Assembly (NCBI GenBank): GCA_964551335.1
Contig: CAZKCO010000008.1
Span: 62,001-126,000, forward strand
Source of the DNA: Tunicatimonas sp964551335
GTDB lineage: Bacteria > Bacteroidota > Bacteroidia > Cytophagales > Cyclobacteriaceae
Length of the DNA: 64,000 bases
Direction: 5' to 3'
Under the pieces are notes generated by a model, which was not told the DNA's origin, made no database searches, and worked only from the letters and a program-made list of their open reading frames with translations. The first letter of the stretch is position 1; each line of letters starts with the position of its first letter. Shown here in pieces: positions 35,962-45,031 of this stretch. The position numbers and the translations under genes were made by a program.

Positions 35962-36696
35962 TTAACTTCTAGTAAACTTCATCTTTGGATGATAATAGAC
36001 GGCAAAATAGTCGTTACTCAAAGACAAAATAACGTGCACGAAAACCGCTACCCAAATTGTTCCGGTGGTCAGGGTGATATAACACATGAGCAGTCCAAAG
36101 GGTATGGCTCCGATCGTTTCTGTAGGGCCTTTTGGCAAATGAGTGGTTGAGTATAGAGCAACATTAATGGCAATAGCGGGCCATATTCCTAGGTTTTCCA
36201 GGCAACTTACCAGTAGAATACCTCTAAAAAGTAATTCGTAGGAAAAAAGATAGGCCAATGTAGCCAAAGAGTTAAGTGCAACTAGTTTCACCGTCCATTT
36301 TTCTACCCGCATCATTGGGTAGTAATCTAGATTTTCTGGCCGTTTAGCAGCTTTCATGTTCAGTGGAATGACAATGGCAGCAATTCCCGCTATCCAAGCC
36401 AAGGATGTACTTGTATTTTCAAAGCCCAAACCGTATTCAGTAATTTCGTAGGGAAAAAAGGCCAGGGCGAATAGGAAAGGTATAATCCCCAATAATAGTA
36501 CTCCAATAAGTTTCTGATACACCACTTGTACGACCGACGAAGCAGGCTCCTTCCAGATTTTTTTTATACGGTGATGAATTTTTGTAGATTCACTTAGAAA
36601 CCAGAATGTAACAAATCCCACGGTGAGCAAAGTAATAGAAATTACGGCCTGGGCCTGGGTCGGATTCCAATCGAACGATATATCCTCAATATTCAT
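35962..36696 (-). CDS. CPBP family intramembrane metalloprotease
   Basis: A 244-residue membrane protein with about seven helices. The Abi/CPBP signature is SYELLFRG (in place of EExxxR; the first Glu is Tyr, the second and Arg are present) near 153-160, followed by STTHLPKG near 184 with the metal His and FVHVILSLSND near 220. Prenyl-protease-like function on a membrane protein is expected. It is upstream of the SDR gene and faces the AraC gene across about 146 bases. Confidence 0.85.
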   Translation of the reverse strand: MNIEDISFDWNPTQAQAVISITLLTVGFVTFWFLSESTKIHHRIKKIWKEPASSVVQVVYQKLIGVLLLGIIPFLFALAFFPYEITEYGLGFENTSTSLAWIAGIAAIVIPLNMKAAKRPENLDYYPMMRVEKWTVKLVALNSLATLAYLFSYELLFRGILLVSCLENLGIWPAIAINVALYSTTHLPKGPTETIGAIPFGLLMCYITLTTGTIWVAVFVHVILSLSNDYFAVYYHPKMKFTRS

Positions 36697-36842
36697 AGCA
36701 AAAGCGGCAAAGATAACAGCAATTGCTACAACAAAAAATGGTTAGTTGAGTGCAAATCGATAAATCACAAAAAAGATCGACTTTATGATTTATCCGCCAA
36801 TCGATTAACTTTACTTTTTTTTCAGCTCGTCAATTATCTGTC

Positions 36843-37904
36843 ATGGAAATCCTCATTACTGAATTAGAAATTCATTCAGTTGTAAAATCAATGGCCCGCC
36901 AACTAGGCACTCGGCAGATTCGGTATTTTTGCGAAGAAACAACGCTTACTATTCCTCCTCAGTACGGTCAGGGTTACATTAAAGGAATTAACTTCACCAA
37001 TGGTTTGGGTCTGGTAATGTTCAACTGTAAATTTAACGAAGAAGTCACACTCCGATATTCTTTAGAACAGTCTCATCCCCTACGGCTCAAATTCTGTCAG
37101 CGAGGTATCATTAAGTATAGCTTTGAACCCGACCAACAAGAATACGAGATACCTGAGTTATATACGGCCTTTTGTACCAGCACTGAATCTTACGATCATA
37201 TCTATTCCTTCCCTAAAGATACTCAGGTGCAATACACCAGTCTGGAAATTTTACGTAAGAAATACATCGACAAAATAGAGTGTGATATTGAAACTCTGCC
37301 TGATGCTTTAGCCAATCTCCTGCGCGATGTGGATGCTATTGATCCCTTTAACTACGAGAGTGCCTACAGTATTGCACTGGCCGACGTAGTTAATGACATT
37401 CACTCTAATAACCTCAAAGGATTGGCTAGAAAAACTCTCTTAGAATCACGCTCTCTGGACTTATTCGCCCACATAATAACTCAATACGTAGACGATCTAA
37501 ATCCCAAAAACAGAAGAGTTTTACTCCGTAAAGCCGACGTATCACTAATTGCAGAAGCTAAGAAAATTTTGGTAGAAAATATCCAAAGTAATATTACCAT
37601 CCCCGAACTCTCTCGCCGGGTAGGAGTAAATACCACTAAGTTGAAACAGGGCTTTAAGAAAATGTACGGCTGTACTATTAACGAGTATGTTCGTTACAAA
37701 AAGCTATCTTTTGCCAAAGAATTAGTTTTAGAAGGCACATTTTCGGTTAAGCAAATTGCCGAAAAAGTTGGTTACCGAAATTACGCTTATTTTGCTTCTC
37801 GCTTTAAAGAGCGCTACGGTGCCTTGCCTTCAGAATATATGAAACGCATCAAGCATAAAATTTCCGTTGACGATATTCCAGAGCCTACTTCTAAAGAATC
37901 CTGA
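36843..37904 (+). CDS. AraC family transcriptional regulator
   Basis: A 353-residue protein with an N-terminal sensing domain (about 1-240) and a C-terminal double helix-turn-helix (about 248-345): ELSRRVGVNTTKLKQGFKKMYG and FSVKQIAEKVGYRNYAYFASRF. The N-terminal domain has no clear cupin motif, so the ligand is not known. It ends directly beside the trmB stop. The facing CPBP gene may be its target. Confidence 0.9.
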   Translation: MEILITELEIHSVVKSMARQLGTRQIRYFCEETTLTIPPQYGQGYIKGINFTNGLGLVMFNCKFNEEVTLRYSLEQSHPLRLKFCQRGIIKYSFEPDQQEYEIPELYTAFCTSTESYDHIYSFPKDTQVQYTSLEILRKKYIDKIECDIETLPDALANLLRDVDAIDPFNYESAYSIALADVVNDIHSNNLKGLARKTLLESRSLDLFAHIITQYVDDLNPKNRRVLLRKADVSLIAEAKKILVENIQSNITIPELSRRVGVNTTKLKQGFKKMYGCTINEYVRYKKLSFAKELVLEGTFSVKQIAEKVGYRNYAYFASRFKERYGALPSEYMKRIKHKISVDDIPEPTSKES

Positions 37905-38558
37905 TTACTTGAATTGAAAGCGTAAATACTTAATGGGTACGCTGCGACTGGAAAACTTCTTTTCGTACGTTGTGACTATTTGCTGAGGCATTTTGTAAAA
38001 TGCTGATTGATATAAGTTTGCGGTACAGACTAATGATTGAATATCATTTCGCTCTTTTAAACTCTCCAGAGTGTATTCATATAGCCCTAGGTTATCGGTT
38101 TTGAGATGCAACCAGCTACCAGGTTTTAAAAGACGACGATACATATCCATAAAGCGAGGGCTGGTCAGTCTTCTTTTTTCGTCCTTTTCCTTGGGGCGGG
38201 GGTCAGGAAATGTAATCCAGATGCCAGATACTTCATTTTCTTCAAATCGCTCTTCCAAATCAAGCATCCGGATACGTAAAAAGGCCGCATTCGGTAATTC
38301 TAACTCCTCGGCTTGTCGACTACCTTTCCAAATTCGGGCTCCCTTTACATCCACTCCTACAAAATTTTGATTGGGAAACAGGGACGCCAGACCAACGGTA
38401 TATTCGCCATGTCCACAACCCAGTTCAAGAACGATGGGATTAGGATTTTTGAAAAATTCGGACCATTTCCCTCTGATCGTTGAAAAGATAGGCTTTCCGG
38501 GTTCCACTACGTTTCTTCGCTGAGAATTTTCTGCAAATCTCGCTAGCTTACTTCTCAT
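37905..38558 (-). CDS. trmB: tRNA (guanine-46-N7)-methyltransferase
   Basis: Methylates G46 of tRNA using S-adenosylmethionine. The 217-residue protein has the SAM motif VLELGCGHGEYTVGLA (about 43-58), FVGVDVKGARIWKG, and the TrmB-specific ITFPDPRPKEKDEKRRL with LKTDN. The stop codon abuts the AraC stop with no base between. folC begins three bases upstream, so both are probably co-transcribed. Confidence 0.95.
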   Translation of the reverse strand: MRSKLARFAENSQRRNVVEPGKPIFSTIRGKWSEFFKNPNPIVLELGCGHGEYTVGLASLFPNQNFVGVDVKGARIWKGSRQAEELELPNAAFLRIRMLDLEERFEENEVSGIWITFPDPRPKEKDEKRRLTSPRFMDMYRRLLKPGSWLHLKTDNLGLYEYTLESLKERNDIQSLVCTANLYQSAFYKMPQQIVTTYEKKFSSRSVPIKYLRFQFK

Positions 38559-38561
38559 ACA

Positions 38562-39854
38562 TTAAATTTGATCTAACTCGGCTACCACAAATGTACTGCC
38601 GCCTACAAAGATAATATCATTTTTTTGAGCCAACTCTCTGGCCTTTTTTAACGCATCATTCACCGCTGGAATAATGTGATATTTTAGCTGATAAACCTCA
38701 GCAATAGAAACCAGTTCTTCCAACTCCAAACCCCTGGGTACCGATGGTTTACAAAAATAGAAAAGCGAGTCTTTGGGGAATAGTGTCAGAATTTTTTCTA
38801 CTGCTTTGCCCTGAACAAAGCCCAATACCAGGTGAAGCTGTTGGTATTTGTAACCAGATATCTGACTCCATATTTCCCGAAATGCCTCTAAATTATGACC
38901 AGTGTCCGCGATAATCGTTGGATTCTCCCCTAGCAATTGCCACCTCCCCTTCAAACCGGTCAACTTTTGCACTGATTGTAAACCCTTTCGGATATGATCA
39001 TCCGTAATCTCGAATCCTTGTCGCCGTAAATCATTAATTGTAGCTAGTACTCCCGGCAAATTCTGTAGTTGATAAGATCCGGTAAGAGATAATTTAAGAT
39101 CGGAAAATCTTAAAATTCCATTTTCGTAAACTGATAGTTGTTGAAACTGTTCAGTCATTATTTCCATCTTAATACGATATTGATTTTGAGCCAAAGTTAT
39201 TGGACTGTTCCTCTCATTAGCTTTTTGCTCAAAAACCGGAAGAGTTTCTGCCGTGTAATTTCCGATTACCACGGGCACCCCAGGTTTAATAATTCCTGCC
39301 TTCTCAGCCGCAATTTCCGGTAGTGTTTCACCTAGCATATCGGTATGATCATATCCAATGTTCGTGATCAGACTTACGACAGGAGTAATTACATTGGTTG
39401 AATCGAGCCTTCCCCCTAAACCGACTTCTATCACTGCAATATCAACTGCTTCTTCTGCAAACTGCTTAAATGCCAGGCCAACTGACATTTCAAAAAATGA
39501 AGGCTTGAGCTCTGACAAAAATTGCTGACAATTCTGAACAAAATTAATTATTGCTTCTTTGGATACTGGTTGACCGTTCACCCTTATGCGTTCGCTAAAA
39601 TCTTTTAAGTGAGGAGAAGTATAGAGGCCAGTTTTATAGCCTGCTTCTATCAGAATAGCGGCCAACAAATGCGCGCTACTTCCCTTACCATTGGTTCCGG
39701 CGACATGTATGGATTTGAATTTTGATTCAGGATTCCCCAAATATCGGCATAGTTCTTTGGTATTCGTTAGGTCCTTTTTAAAAGCCGATGAACCAACCCG
39801 TTGATACATCGGTAGTTGCTCGAGAAGAAAAGTGAGGGCCTCGGAGTAAGTCAT
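38562..39854 (-). CDS. folC: folylpolyglutamate/dihydrofolate synthase
   Basis: Adds glutamate to dihydropteroate or to folate. The 430-residue protein has the Mur-ligase-type ATP loop IHVAGTNGKGSSAH, the folate-binding SERIRVNG, VGLGGRLDSTNVI and the C-terminal HNLEAFREIW. The ATG at 39854 gives the normal N-terminus (MTYSEALTFLLEQLPMYQR); the frame is open 63 bases further but without a better start. Folate production pairs with folE at 21.7 kb. Confidence 0.95.
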   Translation of the reverse strand: MTYSEALTFLLEQLPMYQRVGSSAFKKDLTNTKELCRYLGNPESKFKSIHVAGTNGKGSSAHLLAAILIEAGYKTGLYTSPHLKDFSERIRVNGQPVSKEAIINFVQNCQQFLSELKPSFFEMSVGLAFKQFAEEAVDIAVIEVGLGGRLDSTNVITPVVSLITNIGYDHTDMLGETLPEIAAEKAGIIKPGVPVVIGNYTAETLPVFEQKANERNSPITLAQNQYRIKMEIMTEQFQQLSVYENGILRFSDLKLSLTGSYQLQNLPGVLATINDLRRQGFEITDDHIRKGLQSVQKLTGLKGRWQLLGENPTIIADTGHNLEAFREIWSQISGYKYQQLHLVLGFVQGKAVEKILTLFPKDSLFYFCKPSVPRGLELEELVSIAEVYQLKYHIIPAVNDALKKARELAQKNDIIFVGGSTFVVAELDQI

Positions 39855-39985
39855 AAATTTATGGAGAAAAAAATATGTGTTGGTCAATTCAACTTCATGG
39901 ATTTGCAATAATTGCACAATTAAACAGCATTTCTTAGCGAGCCTTTATAAAAAACTGAAACTTACGCTACTCCATACACCCAATC

Positions 39986-40017
39986 TTGTGTTCCTTCGTT
40001 ATTATCCAGTACATTTG
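39986..40017 (+). promoter_or_regulatory. candidate promoter of lptB
   Basis: TTG at 39986-39988 and TACATTTG at 40010-40017 with 21 bases between; the -7 element is 17 bases before the lptB ATG. Confidence 0.45.
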
Positions 40018-40034
40018 CACCCTATTTGTGATTT

Positions 40035-40769
40035 ATGTTTTTAAAAGGAGAAAATTTAGTTAAAAAATATAAACGTCGGACCGTGGTTGACCATATCTCC
40101 GTTGAGTTACAACAAGGTGAGATTGTTGGGCTATTAGGACCAAATGGGGCGGGAAAAACTACTACTTTTTACATGATTGTTGGCTTAATTAAGCCTAACG
40201 AAGGAAAGATTTTTCTGGATGAGCAAGAAATTACCGACTTACCCATGTATAAGCGGGCTAAACGAGGGATTGGATACTTGGCCCAGGAGGCATCCGTATT
40301 TCGTAAACTGAGCGTAGAAGAAAATATTATGGCCGTATTGGAAATGCGCTCCGGGCTGAGTTCAAGCGAACGCCAAGATAAAGTAGATGCCCTTCTAGAG
40401 GAATTTAGTCTAACTCACGTCCGTAAAAACCTTGGAATGGTGCTCTCGGGTGGTGAAAGACGGCGAACCGAAATTGCCAGGGCATTAGCTGTAGACCCTA
40501 AATTTGTTTTGTTAGACGAGCCATTTGCTGGAGTTGATCCGATAGCGGTAGAAGAGATCCAAAGTATTGTAGCCAAACTTAAGGAAAAAAACATTGGTAT
40601 TTTGATCACTGATCATAATGTCAATGAAACCCTATCTATCACTGACCGCGCTTATCTAATGTTTGAAGGGCAGTTGCTAAAAGCTGGAAGCGCTGAAGAT
40701 TTGGCTAACGACGAACAGGTTCGACGCGTTTATCTTGGGCAACACTTTGAATTAAGACGAAAGATTTAG
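40035..40769 (+). CDS. lptB: LPS export ABC ATPase
   Basis: Drives the Lpt lipopolysaccharide exporter. The 244-residue ATPase has Walker A GPNGAGKTT, signature LSGGERRRTEIARAL, Walker B VLLDEPFAG, Q-loop AQEASVFRKLS and switch His in ITDHNV. The sequence around VLEMRSGLSSSERQ is characteristic of LptB. Start at the ATG at 40035. The GH3-family gene follows after four bases. Confidence 0.95.
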   Translation: MFLKGENLVKKYKRRTVVDHISVELQQGEIVGLLGPNGAGKTTTFYMIVGLIKPNEGKIFLDEQEITDLPMYKRAKRGIGYLAQEASVFRKLSVEENIMAVLEMRSGLSSSERQDKVDALLEEFSLTHVRKNLGMVLSGGERRRTEIARALAVDPKFVLLDEPFAGVDPIAVEEIQSIVAKLKEKNIGILITDHNVNETLSITDRAYLMFEGQLLKAGSAEDLANDEQVRRVYLGQHFELRRKI

Positions 40770-40773
40770 AAGT

Positions 40774-42309
40774 ATGGCATTGGTGAACTCAGTACTGACC
40801 TGGTTGATGAAAAAACGCATTCATCAGATAGAGTTGTTTTTAAAATACCCCCATGATGTTCAAAATGACGTCTTCAGATACCTGACAAAAACGGCCAAGG
40901 ATACAGCTTTCGGCAAAAAACATCATTTTGCTGAGATAACTTCGGTAGCCCAGTTTCAGGATAGAGTCCCGTTGGTAACCTATGAGGATTTCTTTCCTTA
41001 TGTTGACCGACTTTTAAAAGGAGAAACCAATGTCCTGTGGCCAGGTCACATCAAATGGTTTGCCAAGTCTTCGGGAACCACGAATGCCAAGAGCAAATTC
41101 ATTCCAGTATCCCAGGAAGCATTAGACGATTGTCACTTTAAAGGTGGTAAAGATCTGCTATCAATTTACATGAACAATTATCCTGATTCCAAAGTCTTTT
41201 CCGGAAAGACTTTGGCTATAGGTGGTAGCCAGCAGATAAATCAGCTAGATCAGAATTCGGAATCTTATACCGGGGATGTGTCGGCAGTACTCATGAAAAA
41301 TTTACCCTTATGGGCTCAATTTTCCCGTACTCCCAGTCTAAATATCGCCCTAATGGATGACTGGGAAGCTAAAGTGGAGAAGATTGCTCGTACAACATCC
41401 GAAGTTAATGTGACGGCCATGGCCGGAGTTCCTACCTGGACAGTTATGATTCTCCAACGAATCTTAGAACTAAAGCAAGCCACCCATATTCATGAAGTTT
41501 GGCCTAATCTGGAAGTCTTTTATCACGGCGCCGTCTCCTTCACTCCTTACCGTGATTTATTTAAGAAGCTAATTCCTTCAGAAGACATGCATTACGTAGA
41601 TACTTACAATGCAACGGAAGGTTTTTTTGGGATTCAGGATCAGAAAAACTCTACAGAAATGCTGTTGATGTTAGATTACGGCATCTTCTACGAATTTATT
41701 CCTATGGATGAAGTTGACCGGGAGAGCCCTAAGGCTATTGCCATCCAAGATGTAGAAATTGGAAAAAACTATGCGGTTGTCATCAGCACTAATGCCGGAT
41801 TGTGGCGCTATAAGCTGGGTGATACCATCCGGTTTACCTCAGTCCTTCCCTACCGGTTTAGAATCACCGGCCGCACCAAGCATTTTATTAATGCTTTTGG
41901 AGAAGAATTGATGATTGAGAATGCCGAACAGGCGCTGGCTGGAGCCAGTAGTAAAACCGGAGCCTTAATTGAGAATTTCACTGCTGCTCCCATGTATATT
42001 GGCGACGGCAAAAAAGGTCGGCATGAATGGGTGATAGAGTTTTCCCAGGCTCCTCACTCATTAGAAGAGTTTACCGTTTTTCTCGATACTGCACTACAAA
42101 ACTTAAACTCCGACTACGCTGCCAAAAGGGCTAAATCACTGGCAGTAGATATGCCTATAGTACATGCGGTAGAACCAGGCACATTTTATCGGTGGATGAA
42201 AAAAAGGGGGAAATTAGGAGGACAAAATAAAGTACCCCGCTTATCAAATAACCGGGACTACCTGGATGATATTCTTAGTCATATAGCTGCGCAATCATCA
42301 ACTGATTGA
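40774..42309 (+). CDS. GH3 auxin-responsive-promoter-family acyl-adenylase
   Basis: A 511-residue member of the GH3 superfamily of acyl-adenylate/amide synthetases. The ATP-binding SSGTTNAKSKFIPVS is near 100-114, the middle contains YNATEGFFGIQDQ and the hinge region GLWRYKLGDTIRF. Bacterial members are unassigned; plant members conjugate amino acids to hormones. It is four bases after lptB on the same strand, so it may act on a lipid or carboxylate used in the envelope, which is inference. Confidence 0.85.
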   Translation: MALVNSVLTWLMKKRIHQIELFLKYPHDVQNDVFRYLTKTAKDTAFGKKHHFAEITSVAQFQDRVPLVTYEDFFPYVDRLLKGETNVLWPGHIKWFAKSSGTTNAKSKFIPVSQEALDDCHFKGGKDLLSIYMNNYPDSKVFSGKTLAIGGSQQINQLDQNSESYTGDVSAVLMKNLPLWAQFSRTPSLNIALMDDWEAKVEKIARTTSEVNVTAMAGVPTWTVMILQRILELKQATHIHEVWPNLEVFYHGAVSFTPYRDLFKKLIPSEDMHYVDTYNATEGFFGIQDQKNSTEMLLMLDYGIFYEFIPMDEVDRESPKAIAIQDVEIGKNYAVVISTNAGLWRYKLGDTIRFTSVLPYRFRITGRTKHFINAFGEELMIENAEQALAGASSKTGALIENFTAAPMYIGDGKKGRHEWVIEFSQAPHSLEEFTVFLDTALQNLNSDYAAKRAKSLAVDMPIVHAVEPGTFYRWMKKRGKLGGQNKVPRLSNNRDYLDDILSHIAAQSSTD

Positions 42310-42316
42310 TAGCTCT

Positions 42317-42931
42317 TTATGAATTACCCCCTTCTTGAGGAGAACTTGACTTGGTTATCTCCCGACTGACTTCATTTAATAGTTCGTCGCCTATTTCGTT
42401 ATCTTGCTGAAAATCTTTAGGGGTTGGAAGCTCTTTTAGATTCTTAATCCCAAAGTATTCCATAAACTTATCTGAAGTTCCGTATAGCAGCGGCCGTCCC
42501 ACAGTCTCATCTTTGCCTTTGATTTCAACAAGCGCCTTTTCCAGCAATTTTTGAATTGCGTAATCGCAGCCAACCCCCCGTATTTGTTCTACACCGGCTT
42601 TGGTAATTGGTTGCTTATAGGCAATAATTGATAGAGTTTCTAAAGCAGCAGTAGACAGCCGTTTTTTGGACTGATGTTTAAGCAAAATACTAATACTCGC
42701 CTGAAAAGCTGGTTTTGTCAAGAACTGATAGCCATTGCTTATCTCAACGATATAGTAGGAATACTGCTCGCTATCATACTGCTCTACTAACGATTTAATT
42801 ACTGCCCGAATATCTTCCTCTGAGACCTGAGTATCAAACATCTCTTCCAGGCACTGGCTTATATCATTAATCGATATAGGTGATTCGGCACAGAAAATCA
42901 GGGCCTCGATGTGCTTTCGTAAAAAATCCAA
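42317..42931 (-). CDS. scpB: segregation and condensation protein B
   Basis: A 204-residue kleisin-associated winged-helix protein that supports SMC. The first WH domain has FLRKHIEALIFCAESPI; the second has IIAYKQPITKAGVEQIRGV (conserved ScpB motif) and GRPLLYGTSDKFMEYFGI. scpA is not in the window. It converges on the GH3-family gene and precedes the DksA-like gene by 13 bases. Confidence 0.93.
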   Translation of the reverse strand: MDFLRKHIEALIFCAESPISINDISQCLEEMFDTQVSEEDIRAVIKSLVEQYDSEQYSYYIVEISNGYQFLTKPAFQASISILLKHQSKKRLSTAALETLSIIAYKQPITKAGVEQIRGVGCDYAIQKLLEKALVEIKGKDETVGRPLLYGTSDKFMEYFGIKNLKELPTPKDFQQDNEIGDELLNEVSREITKSSSPQEGGNS

Positions 42932-42944
42932 AGAAATCTAGTTT

Positions 42945-43325
42945 CTATTGTTGTTTTAATTTGGCCTCGATGGAATGACGGGTATGAGGAACGGCTCTTA
43001 AACGCTCTTTAGCAATAAGTTTTCCGGTATCAATACAGATTCCGTAAGTTCTGTTTTTAATGCGTGCTTTGGCATTTTCAAGCTGGATGATAAACTTCTG
43101 CTGCCGAGCTGCTAGTTGGCTCAAACTCTCCTTCTCAAGAGTGTCAGCACCGTCTTCAAGCAATTTTATAGTGCCTACCGTAGTATCAGTACCATTATCG
43201 TTGATTCTACTTAAAGACTGCTTAATATTTTCTAGCTCTTCTTTTGCTTTATTCAGTTTTTCATCAATGATTGCCTCAAACTCCCGTAATTCTTCATCTG
43301 AGTAGCGGTTTTTTTCTTGGTGCAT
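42945..43325 (-). CDS. TraR/DksA family protein without zinc cysteines
   Basis: About 126 residues from the ATG at 43325; the frame is open to 43355. An N-terminal coiled-coil (about 8-80) leads to the DksA-like C-terminal domain with YGICIDTGKLIAKERLRAVP. Canonical members have four Cys; here only one remains (in GIC), which is a known pattern in Bacteroidota. It presumably binds the RNA polymerase secondary channel with ppGpp-related effects. Confidence 0.85.
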   Translation of the reverse strand: MHQEKNRYSDEELREFEAIIDEKLNKAKEELENIKQSLSRINDNGTDTTVGTIKLLEDGADTLEKESLSQLAARQQKFIIQLENAKARIKNRTYGICIDTGKLIAKERLRAVPHTRHSIEAKLKQQ

Positions 43326-43473
43326 CTTATTCGGGTTAAATGATTTGGCTCGCAAAATTAACGTTGCAAACCAAAACTCAAAGTTTCGGATCGTATATTT
43401 TTATAATGAAACTTACTGACAGAAAAGTTCATTCCCCTGTTACCTAAAAACAATTGCTTACCACTTAAAATAA

Positions 43474-44781
43474 TTAGCTAACAACCGCTGGTTGGGGGCT
43501 AAATTGTTTGATCTGCTCATCGTATAATTGAAATGCAAGGCGATCACTAGGAACCTCAATATCATTAAAGGTAATAACCTGATCCTGAGCAACATCACGC
43601 TTCAATCGTACACCATCCGAAAGCCCTATCGGCAGCAGGTTTTCTGCACGGCTCACTGAGTAGTTTTCACAAACTCCATAACTGGAATAGCCACCAAACC
43701 CATCCAGGATATCTCCGGCTTTCAGATTCTTTTTAGCGGCAGCAAGTACTTCTACTACTGGCGCACCTAATGGGGCCATCACTGGGTCATTATAGTGATA
43801 CGCTCGAGCTATTGAATTGGGCACCTCGAAAAAACAAAGATGATACGGCGTATAGAAACTGTATAGAGGACCTTTTCCGAGCTTGAGATAGCTCAAATAG
43901 TCTTTAGAAAGAGGATCGTCGGTAGTAGCAAATACGTACACTCCCGGTCCTGGTTGGGGACCGACTACATAATCTACGATACCACCTAGCTCTTTGAGTT
44001 CGTCTATATTATAAAGACTGGTAAGTTCGTCAATATGCTCAGTGGATCGAAAGGCATTCATACCCCGTTTATTCACCACCATGCCAGTTGCGTTAGCCAC
44101 CGAAGCCTGCTCAAAGGCGATTTTAGTACCGTCAGTAAATGAAGTGATCATATTTACGTTCTGGCCAGCTTTCCGAGCGTACTCTTCCATATCTTGAGGA
44201 TTCTTATGAAAATCAAGAAACCCCTTTATGTTGCCAGCTACTAAAGGGTCAAACCCTAATCCTTTGACAAAACGGTAAAGATTCATTATAACTCCCGGTT
44301 GGTCACCATCACTTCCGGTTAAAATAACCCCGTTCTGGTCAGCGTGATGCTTTAATATAGGTCCAAGGGTTGCGTCTAATTCTGCATTGAGCAACACCAT
44401 GGATTTATTGTTTTTGGCTGCTTTCAGGGCTGAAGATGCGGCATAATCAATAGTACCGGTGGCTTCAACGATGATATCAACCAACCGTGCTTCGCATAGA
44501 ATAGAAGCATCCTCGCAAACTGTATATTTATCTCTGAAGATAGCTTCATCTAACTCAATAGCCGATGTCACCACCTGGGCTTCCTCCACACCTGCTTGTT
44601 TGTAACAAGCAAAAGCTTTATCAATAGTACGATTGCTAATTCCCACTACTCTCATTCCGGGAGTATAGCGTTCTATTTGGTTGATCAGCCCTTTGGCCAT
44701 ATAGCCGGCTCCAATAATACCCACTCGGATTGGATTTCCTACATCTTCACGAAATTTGAGCGCATTATCGACAAGAATCAT
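43474..44781 (-). CDS. homoserine-dehydrogenase-like oxidoreductase with SAF domain
   Basis: A 435-residue protein. The N-terminal NAD(P) fold has RVGIIGAGYMAKGL (about 18-31) and ISNRTIDKA; the middle includes LTGSDGDQPGVIMNLYRFV and PGPGVYVFATTDDP; the C-terminal region (about 375-425) has the SAF-like LKRDVAQDQVITFNDIEVP. The overall composition is that of a Gfo/Idh/MocA- or homoserine-dehydrogenase-like enzyme with a SAF domain, seen with polyol or amino-sugar acid pathways. The actual substrate is unknown. SusD and SusC lie upstream on the same strand, separated by a terminator. Confidence 0.8.
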   Translation of the reverse strand: MILVDNALKFREDVGNPIRVGIIGAGYMAKGLINQIERYTPGMRVVGISNRTIDKAFACYKQAGVEEAQVVTSAIELDEAIFRDKYTVCEDASILCEARLVDIIVEATGTIDYAASSALKAAKNNKSMVLLNAELDATLGPILKHHADQNGVILTGSDGDQPGVIMNLYRFVKGLGFDPLVAGNIKGFLDFHKNPQDMEEYARKAGQNVNMITSFTDGTKIAFEQASVANATGMVVNKRGMNAFRSTEHIDELTSLYNIDELKELGGIVDYVVGPQPGPGVYVFATTDDPLSKDYLSYLKLGKGPLYSFYTPYHLCFFEVPNSIARAYHYNDPVMAPLGAPVVEVLAAAKKNLKAGDILDGFGGYSSYGVCENYSVSRAENLLPIGLSDGVRLKRDVAQDQVITFNDIEVPSDRLAFQLYDEQIKQFSPQPAVVS

Positions 44782-44982
44782 AGTCTATATTTTTTTATTA
44801 GTGCAAGGTAATTGAAAAATGTAACTTTTTCAAAAAAATCAATAAAAAATATTTACTACCCAGCTTTTAACTACATATAAATCTAAAAAATACTTGAAAT
44901 CAACAATTTACTTATCAGATACACCAACTCGCGTTTTATATTTTGCTCGGAAAAATAATTCATTCTCCCGAAACTTACACTC

Positions 44983-45007
44983 AAAAAAAAAGGGCCTCAC
45001 GGCCCTT
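44983..45007 (-). terminator. SusD rho-independent terminator
   Basis: AAGGGCC (44990-44996), loop TCAC, GGCCCTT (45001-45007), with an A-tract on the plus strand at 44983-44991 that gives a T-tract in the minus transcript. It lies 25 bases beyond the SusD stop. Confidence 0.8.
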
Positions 45008-45031
45008 CTCTGAAAATTTATACGCAATTAG

